From Bacillota bacterium (GTDB taxonomy: Bacteria > Bacillota > Clostridia > Christensenellales > UMGS416): 64,000 bases of DNA. Below the pieces are notes generated by a model. That model worked only from the letters and a program-made list of their open reading frames with translations. It did no database searches and had not been told where the DNA came from. The translations under genes and the position numbers were made by a program. The stretch is from NCBI GenBank assembly GCA_023435705.1, contig JAEYRH010000004.1:124001-188000 (forward strand), written 5' to 3'. Below, piece after piece: positions 40,249 to 49,237 of this stretch; positions within the stretch are counted from its first letter, which is position 1; every line of letters begins with the position of its first letter.

Positions 40249-42522
40249 TTATCTAGGATCCCAAATGACCTCACCTTTTTTATTGATGTAGCCAAATTTC
40301 TCTCCAGTAAATTCGCCCATCTCTACCTTGGCCACACCATTCTTGAATGGCCAGGCATAGGTATACTTGTGCTTAATGATTAGGTTTCCTTTGCGGTCAA
40401 TATACCCATATTGCACTCTCTGCGGTGAATCGCTGCCCCAATTATACTGACCGATCGCACAAAGACCTTCACTGAATGTACCTACTTCATCAGCACGCAG
40501 CGAAAATTCTTCATCACCGTCTTCATTCGCAAAATGAATATTTCCGTGATTGTCATTCCACCAAAGCAATCCGTCTCCGCAATAGCCACCATTAAGCACA
40601 TCTTGAGCCACCGGCTTGCCTTGCTTGTTATAGATCGTTTTCTGCTGATATTCACCAACGTATGCCACACCTACTCCACCAACAGATGAATTTACAGTTT
40701 CGTATTGTGGTTCGACCGTGATCCTGCCTTTGTTATTCATGTATCCCCAGCCATTGGCTGTGGCAATTGCTGCGATACCACCTGAGAAATCCTCTGCATT
40801 ATTTAGTTGAAACGGAATCACAACATTCCCTTGTTTATCTATGAACCCGAATTTACTTGTTTTGTCGTCCTGCACAGATGCAAGGTTTTCGTGGAAACTA
40901 TGGGCAAAGAAGTAGGTCGGCTTAATTACCATGTTATAGTCTGCATCGAGATAACCCCATCGGCCTGTGCCATCCTGAACAGCTGCAAGACCTTCGGAAA
41001 ACTCAAGTATGCTTGCATAAACCGGCTCAGTTTCTACGATGCCTTGTTTGTTTACCACACCCCAGAGCATTTTGTTTTCGTCCGCGAAAAATGCTTTTCC
41101 AAAATGGAAATCTTCCAACCCATACTTTTCGGCTGCTGATGTAGAGCCAACCGGAAGTTGAATCACCATTTCATCCGACTCATTGATATATCCATGCGTG
41201 TTGCCGAGATCAACGCGGGCAAGCCCTTCGCTGAACGGCGATGCCCACGAGTACTTGAGTTGAATGACTATTTCCCCAGCATGGTTTATGAAACCGTATT
41301 TCCCCTGTTCATTTTTCACAACAAGAAGGTCTGCGTCCGCATCAAGTGGGATTGTATCTGTAGTCGCAGCAGTGGCTGCGGGTGAGGCAGCAACGCTCGC
41401 GGTGCCAGGCTTGCCCTCCGGATTCCAGATGTATTCCCCTTTCAGATTGATATAACCGAATTTCCCATCAGGATCCTCTGTTAGTTGCACACGGGCAACC
41501 CCATTGTGAAATGAATCCGCATGATGGAAACTGTATCCGATCACCAAATCGCCGCTGATATTGATATACCCGTATTGCTGATAAGACTCGGTCTCCCCAT
41601 AATATGGCTTGCTAACCGGGCAAAGCCCTTCGCTGAATGTGCCGGCGCAGTCGCCTTCAAGTGCGAATCTCACTTTCCCACTGTTATCAAAAAACGTTAA
41701 CCGGTTAAAGTCTGTCACCCAATGGATGCCTTCACCACAGTAGCCGCCCGTGACCATTTCATCAAAAAGCCTCTTGCCTGTTTTATCAATCACGGCAGCA
41801 GTTTGTAAATCCTCAGAAGTATTGACGATGGCAATTCCATCAAAAAAGCCTTCAGTAGAGTAAAATTTGAATGGAATTACCAATTCGCCGGAGCCATCAA
41901 TAAAGCCCCACATGCCGGTCGATTTGTCTTGCACTGCCGCCATATCGTTCTGGAAATCCATTGCTTGCGCATATTGGGGCTGTATTTCAAAAAGCCCATT
42001 TGTATTCACATATCCCACCAAATCTGTATCTGGATCAAATTTAGGCGAGAGGCTTATGGTCGTCTCGCTGCCTTCTGTCTTTGTATTGAATCTATCATAA
42101 GGAGATACCCAATCGGAAGGCGGCAAGGCCTCGTTTCCACTTTTATCTATATATATAAATTTATGATCAGCTGATAAGCATTCGGCATACCCGTTGTAAA
42201 AGTCTCCAAGAAGTTCATATTTGGGTTTTATTACGATTTGACCAGTTTTATCAATATAACCCCATTGATTGCTAAAATAAACCCTGGCCAATCCATCACT
42301 AAAATCATGTGCAGAATCAAATTGTGGCTGGATTACGATGTTTCCATGATAGTCAATATATCCATATTTCCCTTTGGCATCCTTAACCGGCAGCAAGTCA
42401 CTATCCGGATTTAGCGTGTCATAATCTACTTGTGGATTTCGATCCAGAATTTGTTTGAATCCACACCCAGAAAACCCCATAATGATCATAATACAAAAGG
42501 ATATAAGCACAACTTTCTTCAT
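40249..42522 (-). CDS. Large WG (KWG)-repeat lipoprotein
   Basis: A 757-residue protein with a lipoprotein signal (MKKVVLISFCIMIIMGFSGCG; Cys about 20) and roughly fifteen WG repeats of about 35-50 residues: [KW]-x-GYIDxxGxxVIxPxYxxAxxFSxGLAxV. Two blocks of repeats are separated by a Thr/Ala-rich linker (about residues 385-400) and each block includes the special unit GGYCGxGxxWVxD. Each WG repeat is a beta-rich unit, so the protein should be a long, surface-tethered solenoid or propeller. The duplicated block architecture points to an internal duplication. The role is unknown, possibly adhesion or carbohydrate contact. Confidence 0.85.
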   Translation of the reverse strand: MKKVVLISFCIMIIMGFSGCGFKQILDRNPQVDYDTLNPDSDLLPVKDAKGKYGYIDYHGNIVIQPQFDSAHDFSDGLARVYFSNQWGYIDKTGQIVIKPKYELLGDFYNGYAECLSADHKFIYIDKSGNEALPPSDWVSPYDRFNTKTEGSETTISLSPKFDPDTDLVGYVNTNGLFEIQPQYAQAMDFQNDMAAVQDKSTGMWGFIDGSGELVIPFKFYSTEGFFDGIAIVNTSEDLQTAAVIDKTGKRLFDEMVTGGYCGEGIHWVTDFNRLTFFDNSGKVRFALEGDCAGTFSEGLCPVSKPYYGETESYQQYGYINISGDLVIGYSFHHADSFHNGVARVQLTEDPDGKFGYINLKGEYIWNPEGKPGTASVAASPAATAATTDTIPLDADADLLVVKNEQGKYGFINHAGEIVIQLKYSWASPFSEGLARVDLGNTHGYINESDEMVIQLPVGSTSAAEKYGLEDFHFGKAFFADENKMLWGVVNKQGIVETEPVYASILEFSEGLAAVQDGTGRWGYLDADYNMVIKPTYFFAHSFHENLASVQDDKTSKFGFIDKQGNVVIPFQLNNAEDFSGGIAAIATANGWGYMNNKGRITVEPQYETVNSSVGGVGVAYVGEYQQKTIYNKQGKPVAQDVLNGGYCGDGLLWWNDNHGNIHFANEDGDEEFSLRADEVGTFSEGLCAIGQYNWGSDSPQRVQYGYIDRKGNLIIKHKYTYAWPFKNGVAKVEMGEFTGEKFGYINKKGEVIWDPR

Positions 42523-42657
42523 GTCTATCCCCACTGAAAATGTCTTATTAAGTAACATAATTGTAATATTAACCTATCTCAATCATCTATGCAATGCCCC
42601 CGCCACAACCTTTGCACATTATCCAGCAAAAAAATCCTATCCCAACACTGCATCCTG

Positions 42658-42666
42658 TGGTATCAT
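42658..42666 (+). promoter_or_regulatory. Extended -10 promoter of the cobalamin-riboswitch transcript
   Basis: TG-G-TATCAT is an extended -10 element placed about 20 bases before the conserved part of the riboswitch. No clear -35 is seen. Confidence 0.45.
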
Positions 42667-42687
42667 TACACCCAACTGAATACCCCA

Positions 42688-42845
42688 ATGGGTGCCCTAG
42701 CGGGAAACCGCCACGGGCTTAATAGGGAAGGCGGTGCAAATCCGCCGCAGCCCCCGCTACTGTGAGGGAAGACAAACCCGGCAAACCACTGTGCAAACGG
42801 GAAGGGCCGGGGGAGGATGACTCCCAAGCCAGGAGACCTACCCAG
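42688..42845 (+). promoter_or_regulatory. Cobalamin riboswitch
   Basis: Conserved blocks in order: GGTGCCC; AATAGGGAAGGCGGTGCAAA; TCCGCCGCAGCCCCCGCTACTG; ACTGTG with GGGAAGG; and the B12 box AAGCCAGGAGACC (42826-42838). These are the adenosylcobalamin aptamer landmarks. Translation frames running through this RNA and into the next gene are chance. Binding of B12 should shut off the BtuF-like gene downstream. Confidence 0.95.
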
Positions 42846-42965
42846 CAGTGTCGATGGCGCAGCCAGCGATACGAGCGGAACCGCTTGCGGTTCTGCGTTT
42901 TGGGGTTTATGGCCATGCTTCGGAGGGAAGCGGGCGCCGGAAAACCTGCATCGGTTTTTTTGCGT

Positions 42966-43003
42966 ATCGCCCTCCCGCCTGGCCGGAGGGCGATATTTTA
43001 TTC
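42966..43003 (+). terminator. Expression-platform hairpin before the BtuF-like gene
   Basis: ATCGCCCTCC, loop, GGAGGGCGAT then ATTTTATT, 18 bases before the start codon. It is the likely OFF-state terminator of the cobalamin riboswitch. Confidence 0.75.
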
Positions 43004-43021
43004 AAGGAGGAACCCAAACCG

Positions 43022-43999
43022 ATGAAGAAGCAATTCACACTGCTGCTTACCCTGCTGCTGGCACTTTCGCTGGCCGCCTGCGCCGCACCGGCCCCCACTG
43101 CCGCGCCCACCGTGGAGGCAACCATTGAGCCAACCGCAGAACCCACCGCCACCACTGCAACGGCCCCCGAGGCCGGTCTCATGGACTTTTTGGGCGAAAC
43201 CATCACGCTGGAGCAATACCCGGAAACACTGGTCTCCCTGTCTCCGGCCAACACAGAGACTGTGTTCGCGCTGGGACTGGGGGCAAAGCTCGTGGGTGTG
43301 GACTCGGTCTCCGATTACCCGGAGGAGGCAAAAGCCATCGCCCGGGTCGGCGACTTCAACGGCCCCAACCTGGAGGCCATCGCCGCGCTGAAGCCGGCCC
43401 TGGTGCTGGGCGGCAACAAGCTGCAGAAGGATGCCATCGATAAGGTGAAGGGCATTGGTATCCCCACCGTGGCCGCTGAGGCCACAACATATGACGATGT
43501 GTTTGCAAGCATTGAGCTCATTGGCAAGCTCACCGGCACCGAAGCCAAGGCCGCCGAAGTGATTGCCGATATGAAATCCAAGGAGAAGGCCGTGCTGGAC
43601 GCCGTGGCTGGGGCCCAAAACGGCAAGACCGTGTATTTCGCAATGTGTTGGGGCGAGGCCGGCAACTGGACCGCCGGGCCCGGCACTTTCCCCTATGAGT
43701 TCATCACCAAGTGCGGCGGCAAGCCCATCACAGAGGGCGCGCCGGTGGCCTGGGTGAACCTGAGCACTGAGGAGCTTGTGGCCAAAGACCCGGACATCAT
43801 CCTGCTGTCCAGTGACTTCGGCGACCCGGAAAGCTTCAAGACCGGCGACGCCTACAAAAACCTGAAGGCTGTGAAAAACGGCAATGTCTATGTGGTGGAC
43901 GCCAACCTGTGCAGCCGCCCGGGCCCGCGCATGATTGACGGGCTGAGGCAGTTCGCGCAGTTTATCACAGGCCTGACGATCAAATTCCCCGGCGAATAA
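43022..43999 (+). CDS. Cobalamin-type ABC substrate-binding lipoprotein (BtuF-like)
   Basis: A 325-residue lipoprotein: signal with lipobox LSLAACAA (Cys about 20), a Thr/Pro/Ala-rich linker, then a helical-backbone (type III) binding domain starting PETLVSLSPANTETVFALGLG and VGVDSVSDYPEEAK, and ending IDGLRQFAQFI. This family binds vitamin B12, siderophores or haem; the upstream cobalamin riboswitch indicates a corrinoid. No btuC or btuD follows, so the permease and ATPase lie elsewhere. Start is the ATG after AAGGAGGAACCC. Confidence 0.88.
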   Translation: MKKQFTLLLTLLLALSLAACAAPAPTAAPTVEATIEPTAEPTATTATAPEAGLMDFLGETITLEQYPETLVSLSPANTETVFALGLGAKLVGVDSVSDYPEEAKAIARVGDFNGPNLEAIAALKPALVLGGNKLQKDAIDKVKGIGIPTVAAEATTYDDVFASIELIGKLTGTEAKAAEVIADMKSKEKAVLDAVAGAQNGKTVYFAMCWGEAGNWTAGPGTFPYEFITKCGGKPITEGAPVAWVNLSTEELVAKDPDIILLSSDFGDPESFKTGDAYKNLKAVKNGNVYVVDANLCSRPGPRMIDGLRQFAQFITGLTIKFPGE

Positions 44000-44023
44000 G
44001 CATTGATTAGCAAAAAGCAGGAG

Positions 44024-44068
44024 CAGCCGCCCCTTCCGTCGATTGACCGGAGGGGCGGCTGTATTTAT
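44024..44068 (+). terminator. Terminator after the BtuF-like gene
   Basis: CAGCCGCCCCTTCCG, loop, CGGAGGGGCGGCTG then TATTTAT. Confidence 0.85.
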
Positions 44069-44105
44069 AATGTTTTCCATGCGGCCTGAGCCGCAGGGAG
44101 GGACC

Positions 44106-45056
44106 ATGTCCAGGCAGGCATATCTGATCCGGGAGTTTTTAAGAAGAAACAACGTGAAGGAACGGGGCCGCGACCGCTCCCAGCTGCAGCGCCGTGCCCA
44201 GGATGACTTTGCGATGAAGGCCGCAATCCGCGCCCCCCGCGGCACTATGATGGAGCGGGACGAGGCCGCCGGCATGGACGCCCTGTGGGTGCGGGCCGAA
44301 GCCGTGCCCGAGGAGTGCACAAAGACGCTGCTTTATTTCCACGGCGGCGCGTTTTACAGCGGCTCCAGCGAGACCCACAAAGGCCTGGCCGCAGCCATAT
44401 CCGAGGCATCCGGACTGCGCGCACTGCTGGTGGATTACCGCATGAGCCCCGAACACGCCTACCCCGCCGCCCACGAGGACGCACTGGCCGCCTACCGCTG
44501 GCTGCTTGCGCAGGGCGTGGCACCCGGTGACATCGCCCTGGGCGGCGACTCCGCCGGTGGCAACCTGGTGCTCTCCACACTGTTTTCCGCCCGCGACGAG
44601 GGGCTGCCCATGCCGGCCGCCGCGGTGCTGCTTTCGCCATGGCTCGATGTGGTGGACTATGCCGGTGACACCCATGTGAGCATGCAGGATGACGACCCCT
44701 CCATTGACCTGGCGGCTCTGATGGCCGATGGCAAACTATACTTTGGCGAGGAGCCCGACAGCAGCCGCATCCGGCTGCTGGAGCGGAGCATGGCAGGCCT
44801 GCCGCCGCTTTTCATCCAGACCGGCGAGCTGGAGGTGCTGCTGAGCGACTCGGTCACGCTGGCCCAACGGGCCCGCGCCGACGGCGTGGAGGCCACGCTG
44901 CAGGTGTGGCCGGAGCTGTGGCATGTGTTTCAGGCACTCACGGCAATCCTGCCGGAGGCCCGGCAGGCCGTGGGGCACATTGGGGAATTCCTGGCGAAGA
45001 GGCTCAATGTGCAGCGGGATCCGGCTGACGGATTGATCCAGCCGTATTACCTATAA
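44106..45056 (+). CDS. Alpha/beta hydrolase (HSL/GDXG esterase family)
   Basis: A 316-residue esterase of the hormone-sensitive-lipase family. HGGAFYSGS (oxyanion hole HGGG-type), GDSAGGN (nucleophile Ser), an Asp late (SDSVTL region) and WPELWHVFQ (catalytic His) are visible. It hydrolyses short acyl esters or acyl chains of an unknown substrate. It has no signal peptide, so it is cytoplasmic. ATG follows GGGAGGACC; the gene is framed by terminators on both sides and is probably a single-gene unit. Confidence 0.88.
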   Translation: MSRQAYLIREFLRRNNVKERGRDRSQLQRRAQDDFAMKAAIRAPRGTMMERDEAAGMDALWVRAEAVPEECTKTLLYFHGGAFYSGSSETHKGLAAAISEASGLRALLVDYRMSPEHAYPAAHEDALAAYRWLLAQGVAPGDIALGGDSAGGNLVLSTLFSARDEGLPMPAAAVLLSPWLDVVDYAGDTHVSMQDDDPSIDLAALMADGKLYFGEEPDSSRIRLLERSMAGLPPLFIQTGELEVLLSDSVTLAQRARADGVEATLQVWPELWHVFQALTAILPEARQAVGHIGEFLAKRLNVQRDPADGLIQPYYL

Positions 45057-45058
45057 GT

Positions 45059-45088
45059 AAAAGGGTTGCCGGTGTGCAACCCCTTTTC
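45059..45088 (+). terminator. Terminator after the esterase gene
   Basis: AAAAGGGTTGC, loop, GCAACCCCTTTTC. Confidence 0.8.
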
Positions 45089-45183
45089 ATCTATCTTGCC
45101 AGGTGAATAAATTATCCGTTTTTGATGGAAACCATTGCCTATTCATCTCATCTTTGTAATACAATAGCTCTGAGGTGATCGCC

Positions 45184-45849
45184 ATGCCCGAGCCTTTGAT
45201 TCCCATTGGTCTGCTGGTACTGTTGATGATCCCCTACCTCATCGTGGAATACAGATCCCCATCGGTTTGGTGGAAGCTTGCGTTGAAGACCGCCTGCAGC
45301 CTGGCCTTTCTGGCAGCGGCGCTGGTGGCCGCGGCCACTGCCCCCGGCGGCTGGCGGGGCTGGCACGGCATTTTTGTGCTGGCGTTTATGCTTTCCCTGG
45401 CTGGAGACGTGCTGCTGGCTGTGCCGATGAAGCGCTCGCTGCCAGCAGGCATGGGCGCGTTTTTCATCGCGCAGTGCTGCTTTGCGGAGGCGTTCATCAC
45501 CCGCTGGGGCCTCTCGCCGTGGGATTCGCTCGTGTTTTCCGTGCTTGCCGGCTCGGCGCTGGCGACGCTGCTGCTGGCCCCCCGCATGGAGTATGGGCAG
45601 ATGAAATTCCCGGCGCTGCTCTACGCCGTGGCTCTCTCGGCGATGGCAACAAAAGCAATCTCTGGCCTATATACCGTAGGCTGGGCCATTGCATGGCCAG
45701 CCGCCGCAGGCGGGCTGCTGTTCTTTGCATCCGACGTGATCCTGTGCTTCATCGTGTTTGGCAAGCGCAAAGAGCCCATGCTGCGGGCGCTGAACCTGAT
45801 CTGCTATTTCGTGGGGCAGGGGTTGCTGGCGTATAGTTTGTATGTGTAG
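45184..45849 (+). CDS. YhhN-family membrane protein (lysoplasmalogenase)
   Basis: A 221-residue protein with about eight hydrophobic segments. LAFMLSLAGDVLLAVP and GGLLFFASDVILCF carry the paired membrane Asp residues typical of the YhhN/TMEM86 family, which hydrolyses the vinyl-ether bond of lysoplasmalogen. Anaerobic Bacillota often have plasmalogens, so the role fits, but activity is not shown by sequence. ATG follows GAGGTGATCGCC. Confidence 0.82.
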   Translation: MPEPLIPIGLLVLLMIPYLIVEYRSPSVWWKLALKTACSLAFLAAALVAAATAPGGWRGWHGIFVLAFMLSLAGDVLLAVPMKRSLPAGMGAFFIAQCCFAEAFITRWGLSPWDSLVFSVLAGSALATLLLAPRMEYGQMKFPALLYAVALSAMATKAISGLYTVGWAIAWPAAAGGLLFFASDVILCFIVFGKRKEPMLRALNLICYFVGQGLLAYSLYV

Positions 45850-46006
45850 CGCAACAATTGTCTTCCGGATTCATCGTTTCTTGTGGGGGTCCGGGGGTTT
45901 GCAAGTTCCACCTTGGAGTTGCAGAAATCAGAGCGATAAGGCCGAGAGACTGTTTGACGAGGGAACGAAGTGACCGAGGAGTTGTCTTCGGCCCGCTCAA
46001 TAACAT
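45850..46006. other. Gap with low-complexity sequence, possible ORF debris
   Basis: A 157-base gap after the YhhN gene, including GTTTGACGAGGGAACGAAGT and a GGCCGAGAG/CTTCGGCC pairing around it. It resembles a degenerate repeat unit rather than a gene. I can name nothing definite in it. Confidence 0.3.
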
Positions 46007-46534
46007 TTAGCCAAAGGCTTTCCGATACCCCTCCAACGCCCGTTCAATGGCCAGCACTGCCTCCACCCTTCCTTCCACCTTGTCCACCGTGGTTTTCCCA
46101 TGCTCCAGTTGCTTATAAACCTCAAAGAAGTGAGCGATTTCGGCGAATATGTGGGGTGGCAACGACGAAATATCGGTATAGCTATTCATCTGAGGGTCGC
46201 CAAAGGGGATCGCGATGATCTTTTCATCCATCTCTTCGCAGTCGGTCATCGTGATCACACCGATGGGGTAACATTCCACCAATGTGAGCGGTTGCAGCGG
46301 CTCGGCGCACAGCACCAGCACGTCCAGCGGGTCACCGTCGTCGGAGAGCGTGCGGGGCAGAAAGCCATAGTTGGCGGGGTAATGGGTGGAGGTGTAGAGG
46401 ATGCGGTCCAGCCGGATCATACCGGTTTCCTTGTCCATCTCATATTTTTGCTTGCTGCCCTTGGGGATTTCCACCACGGCCAGAAACCGGTCGGCTGCCA
46501 TGCGCGCCGAAGAAATGTCATGCCATGGATTCAT
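46007..46534 (-). CDS. ppa: Inorganic pyrophosphatase (family I)
   Basis: A 175-residue soluble pyrophosphatase that splits PPi to drive biosynthesis. The active-site strands are EIPKGSKQKYEMDKETG, HYPANYGFLPRTLSDDGDPLDVLVL (DxDPxD metal site) and the KVEGRV tail region. Length matches the Ppa family. Start at the ATG after GGAGGTGAGCGC. It is convergent or independent of its neighbours, a single gene. Confidence 0.94.
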   Translation of the reverse strand: MNPWHDISSARMAADRFLAVVEIPKGSKQKYEMDKETGMIRLDRILYTSTHYPANYGFLPRTLSDDGDPLDVLVLCAEPLQPLTLVECYPIGVITMTDCEEMDEKIIAIPFGDPQMNSYTDISSLPPHIFAEIAHFFEVYKQLEHGKTTVDKVEGRVEAVLAIERALEGYRKAFG

Positions 46535-46737
46535 GCGCTCACCTCCAAAACCAGTATAACCCATTCAAACAACAACGGCCAGAAAAATCATTGCAAACAA
46601 TGGCAATCAGGAAGATTACAATAACTCCATAACGGCATTTGTTTCCATATTTGCAAACTAATATTACTACCATAAGAATTGTCCACATGATATAGTTAAT
46701 TCGAAATAATCGGTTCTCTACATAAGGAGTGTTCTCC

Positions 46738-48048
46738 ATGCGAAAAGGAATCATATTGGCGGCGATGCTGATGCTCGCCGCAACCGTTGCGGGATGCGCC
46801 TTTTGCGGGTTGCTTCCTGCTTTTTTGCTGCCCGGAAACCCGCTCCCCGGGAGCGGCGAGACGGCAGCACCTACCGCCACAGCAACGCCGGCTGCAACCG
46901 CAGAGCCAACTGTGACCGTGCCGGCTGCAACCAGCACACCAACACCCGTGCCAACGGCAGCCCCGAAACCCTATGACACCGTGGCCCAATACGAAAGCAC
47001 CATGCCAGAGGGGCTCACAATGGCGCTGGAGTATGACCGTTATGCCACGCCGCTTGATTATTTCGTGGCGCTGAAAAGCGGCAAGGTGTATGAAAAGGCT
47101 TCTGGTGAATCCAAAAAATTACTGAGTTTTTCCGCCGGCACCCGCTACCGCGTGGACAAATCGGTGCTGGGTGAGGATGGCAAAAGCCAATGGTACCATG
47201 TGCTGTGGAGCGATAAAAACGGCAGCCATTCGGGCTATGTGAAACACAGCGCCGGGCAGGCCCGGAGCTTCCGCCTGGGCATGATGCTGGAGCGGGCAAA
47301 AAAGCTCAAGGACCAGACCGACATGGGCCAGACCGTCTTCATCGTGAACTACAAAAACGCCATCGGCAAGCCACCGGCACTGCCCGGCGGCAAGGAGCAG
47401 GACGCCTGGGGTTACCGCCGCAGCCAGAGCGCGCCGGCTTACTCTGACGCAAGCACAAAATCCACCTTCCGCTACGCGCCGGACGGTTTGCTGGGCCACA
47501 AGCTCGAGGAGGCTGACGGCATGACGAAGATTTACTTCCCCACCTTTGGCCAAGCCTATTGGGTGCAAAACAAGTATGTGTCCAAGGAAGAAGATGCCAT
47601 TGCATCGCTCCGGCAGGTCATCGCGGTGGATCGGTTATATCAGAACACCGCCGTGCTGGAACACACGGAGGGGGGTTGGAAGGTGGTTGGCCTGAGCTAC
47701 ATCACCACCGGCAAGGAGGGCGGCTACTCCCTGAAAACGCCGCTGGGCGACTTCATGGCCCAGGGCCGCTACAAACAGTTTTATTACTATGCCGACGGCA
47801 CCAAGGTGATCGACGGCCATGCGCCGTGGGCGATCCGCTTTTCCGGCGGCGGCTATCTGCACGGCGTGCCCAGCAAAAGCAGTTATGACGAAGCCGGCAA
47901 GCGGCAGGACAAGCCCGCCGCCGAATCCTTGCGCTCGCTGGGCACCACGCCGCAGTCGCACATGTGCGTGCGCAACTACACAAGCTTTGCCAAGTTCATG
48001 TATGACCGGTTTGTGAAGGGGCAGAGCGCGGTGATTGTGGTGGAGTAA
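46738..48048 (+). CDS. L,D-transpeptidase lipoprotein (YkuD domain)
   Basis: A 436-residue secreted protein: signal peptide with a lipobox-like AGC (Cys about 22), a Thr/Ala/Pro linker, an SH3-like or helical middle (AGTRYRVDKSVLGEDG...), and a C-terminal YkuD domain (about 300-436). The catalytic motif is HGVPSKS ... SHMCVRN, with Cys near residue 410. It forms 3-3 peptidoglycan cross-links or attaches proteins to the wall. SHMC replaces the more usual SHGC. ATG follows GGAGTGTTCTCC. Confidence 0.88.
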   Translation: MRKGIILAAMLMLAATVAGCAFCGLLPAFLLPGNPLPGSGETAAPTATATPAATAEPTVTVPAATSTPTPVPTAAPKPYDTVAQYESTMPEGLTMALEYDRYATPLDYFVALKSGKVYEKASGESKKLLSFSAGTRYRVDKSVLGEDGKSQWYHVLWSDKNGSHSGYVKHSAGQARSFRLGMMLERAKKLKDQTDMGQTVFIVNYKNAIGKPPALPGGKEQDAWGYRRSQSAPAYSDASTKSTFRYAPDGLLGHKLEEADGMTKIYFPTFGQAYWVQNKYVSKEEDAIASLRQVIAVDRLYQNTAVLEHTEGGWKVVGLSYITTGKEGGYSLKTPLGDFMAQGRYKQFYYYADGTKVIDGHAPWAIRFSGGGYLHGVPSKSSYDEAGKRQDKPAAESLRSLGTTPQSHMCVRNYTSFAKFMYDRFVKGQSAVIVVE

Positions 48049-48154
48049 GGCACATTGGCGGCCTGTTTCATAAACAGCGATTTTCTGATATCATAATCAG
48101 GTATTGAAATGTGCCGGTTTACGATGGATGCAAAGCGGTCAGGACAGGCGGTTT

Positions 48155-49126
48155 ATGGCGGAAATCCAAATGGAACACAAACCCGAAACGAAACTGGAAA
48201 AATTGCTGCGGGGCCGGGCCGAGGGCGCGGCCATTGCGCTGCGCGGCTGCGAGCCCGGCCTTTTGGAGGCGCTGCGCGCCCGGTTTGGCGAAGACTGCCC
48301 CCTGCCGCTGCGCCTTTTTGAGCCCTGCCGCGTGGAGCACCCACACTCGGCCTTTCTGCGCAAAGCCGCAGAGCATTGCGGAGTGCCCGCTGTGCAGACC
48401 ACGCTTTTCGCGCCGGGGGGAAAACTCCATGAGCTCCGGCCCGAGGCTGGAGCTGCAATGGAACACTATGTAAAGAAGCCGCAGGACTTTGAGGTGCTGC
48501 GGGGGTTTTTGCGCGACGTGGAGCTGCACCCATGCAAGGCGCAGCCACTTCAGGAAGGCGTGGCTTCGCTGGCGCTGCTGGGGCTCACACCCGCCCGAGA
48601 GCTGGAAACCCGCTGGGCCGGGCCGGAACTGGCCCGCCGGGCGCTAAGCACCGCTGACGAAGCCGCCGCCAGCTGCCTGAGGAAGCTGGAGCGCCAGCTG
48701 CACCGCCGGGCAGAGGAAGCCTGCCGGGCCGGGGCCAGGGCCTGTGTGCTGCGCGACGGCGCGGCCTTGCCATTGCCTGAGGATTGGTTGGGGCAGGCAG
48801 AGCGCCACACCGAGTGGCTGCACAAGGCTGGTCTCTTTCCATGGTTTGAGATTGCCGCACCCACTGCGGCAGTGTTTGCGGAGCTTACTCAAACGCAAGC
48901 CGGGGCCATGCTGCCGATGGCTGACGCGTTGGCCGAGGGGTTCCCGGCGCTGCCGGCCGGGGCCCGGCTGCTGCTGGAGATGGACACCGCCGCCGGGCTG
49001 CCCGATCCGGAGGGGTTGAAACGGCTGCTTTATGAGTGCCACGGCGCGGTGCTGCTGCTGGACTGCCGCGACGGTGATCAGCAACAGCTTTCCACCACGA
49101 TAGAGCGCCTGTTGAAGCTGATATAG
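48155..49126 (+). CDS. Unassigned protein, possibly UroD-like fold
   Basis: A 323-residue soluble protein, Ala/Leu/Arg-rich. I do not recognise it with confidence. The order EHYVKKPQDFEVL (residue about 105), ALLGLTPARE, EWLHKAGLFPWFEIAAP (about 225) and the closing AGARLLLEMDTAAGLPDPEGLKRLL loosely recalls the uroporphyrinogen decarboxylase/MtaA barrel, in which corrinoid methyltransferases occur. Its Cys/His set is not that of a known zinc site. Start after GACAGGCGGTTT. It is followed by a terminator and then the SOD gene. Confidence 0.5.
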   Translation: MAEIQMEHKPETKLEKLLRGRAEGAAIALRGCEPGLLEALRARFGEDCPLPLRLFEPCRVEHPHSAFLRKAAEHCGVPAVQTTLFAPGGKLHELRPEAGAAMEHYVKKPQDFEVLRGFLRDVELHPCKAQPLQEGVASLALLGLTPARELETRWAGPELARRALSTADEAAASCLRKLERQLHRRAEEACRAGARACVLRDGAALPLPEDWLGQAERHTEWLHKAGLFPWFEIAAPTAAVFAELTQTQAGAMLPMADALAEGFPALPAGARLLLEMDTAAGLPDPEGLKRLLYECHGAVLLLDCRDGDQQQLSTTIERLLKLI

Positions 49127-49151
49127 TGTTGCAACGGCCATGGGATGAATG

Positions 49152-49181
49152 AACCCCCCGCACGGAGTGCGGGGGGTTTTC
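49152..49181 (+). terminator. Terminator before the SOD gene
   Basis: AACCCCCCGCAC, loop GGAG, TGCGGGGGGTTTTC. Confidence 0.85.
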
Positions 49182-49237
49182 ATATGATGAAACATGCGGG
49201 CATATGCCTAAGCATGCCCGGTTTGGAGAAGATCAAC

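Noticed and set aside
42848..43021. In-frame upstream extension of the BtuF-like gene
   Set aside because: The frame runs through the cobalamin riboswitch and its terminator. A lipoprotein signal starts at 43022 with a strong ribosome binding site, so the extension is not coding.
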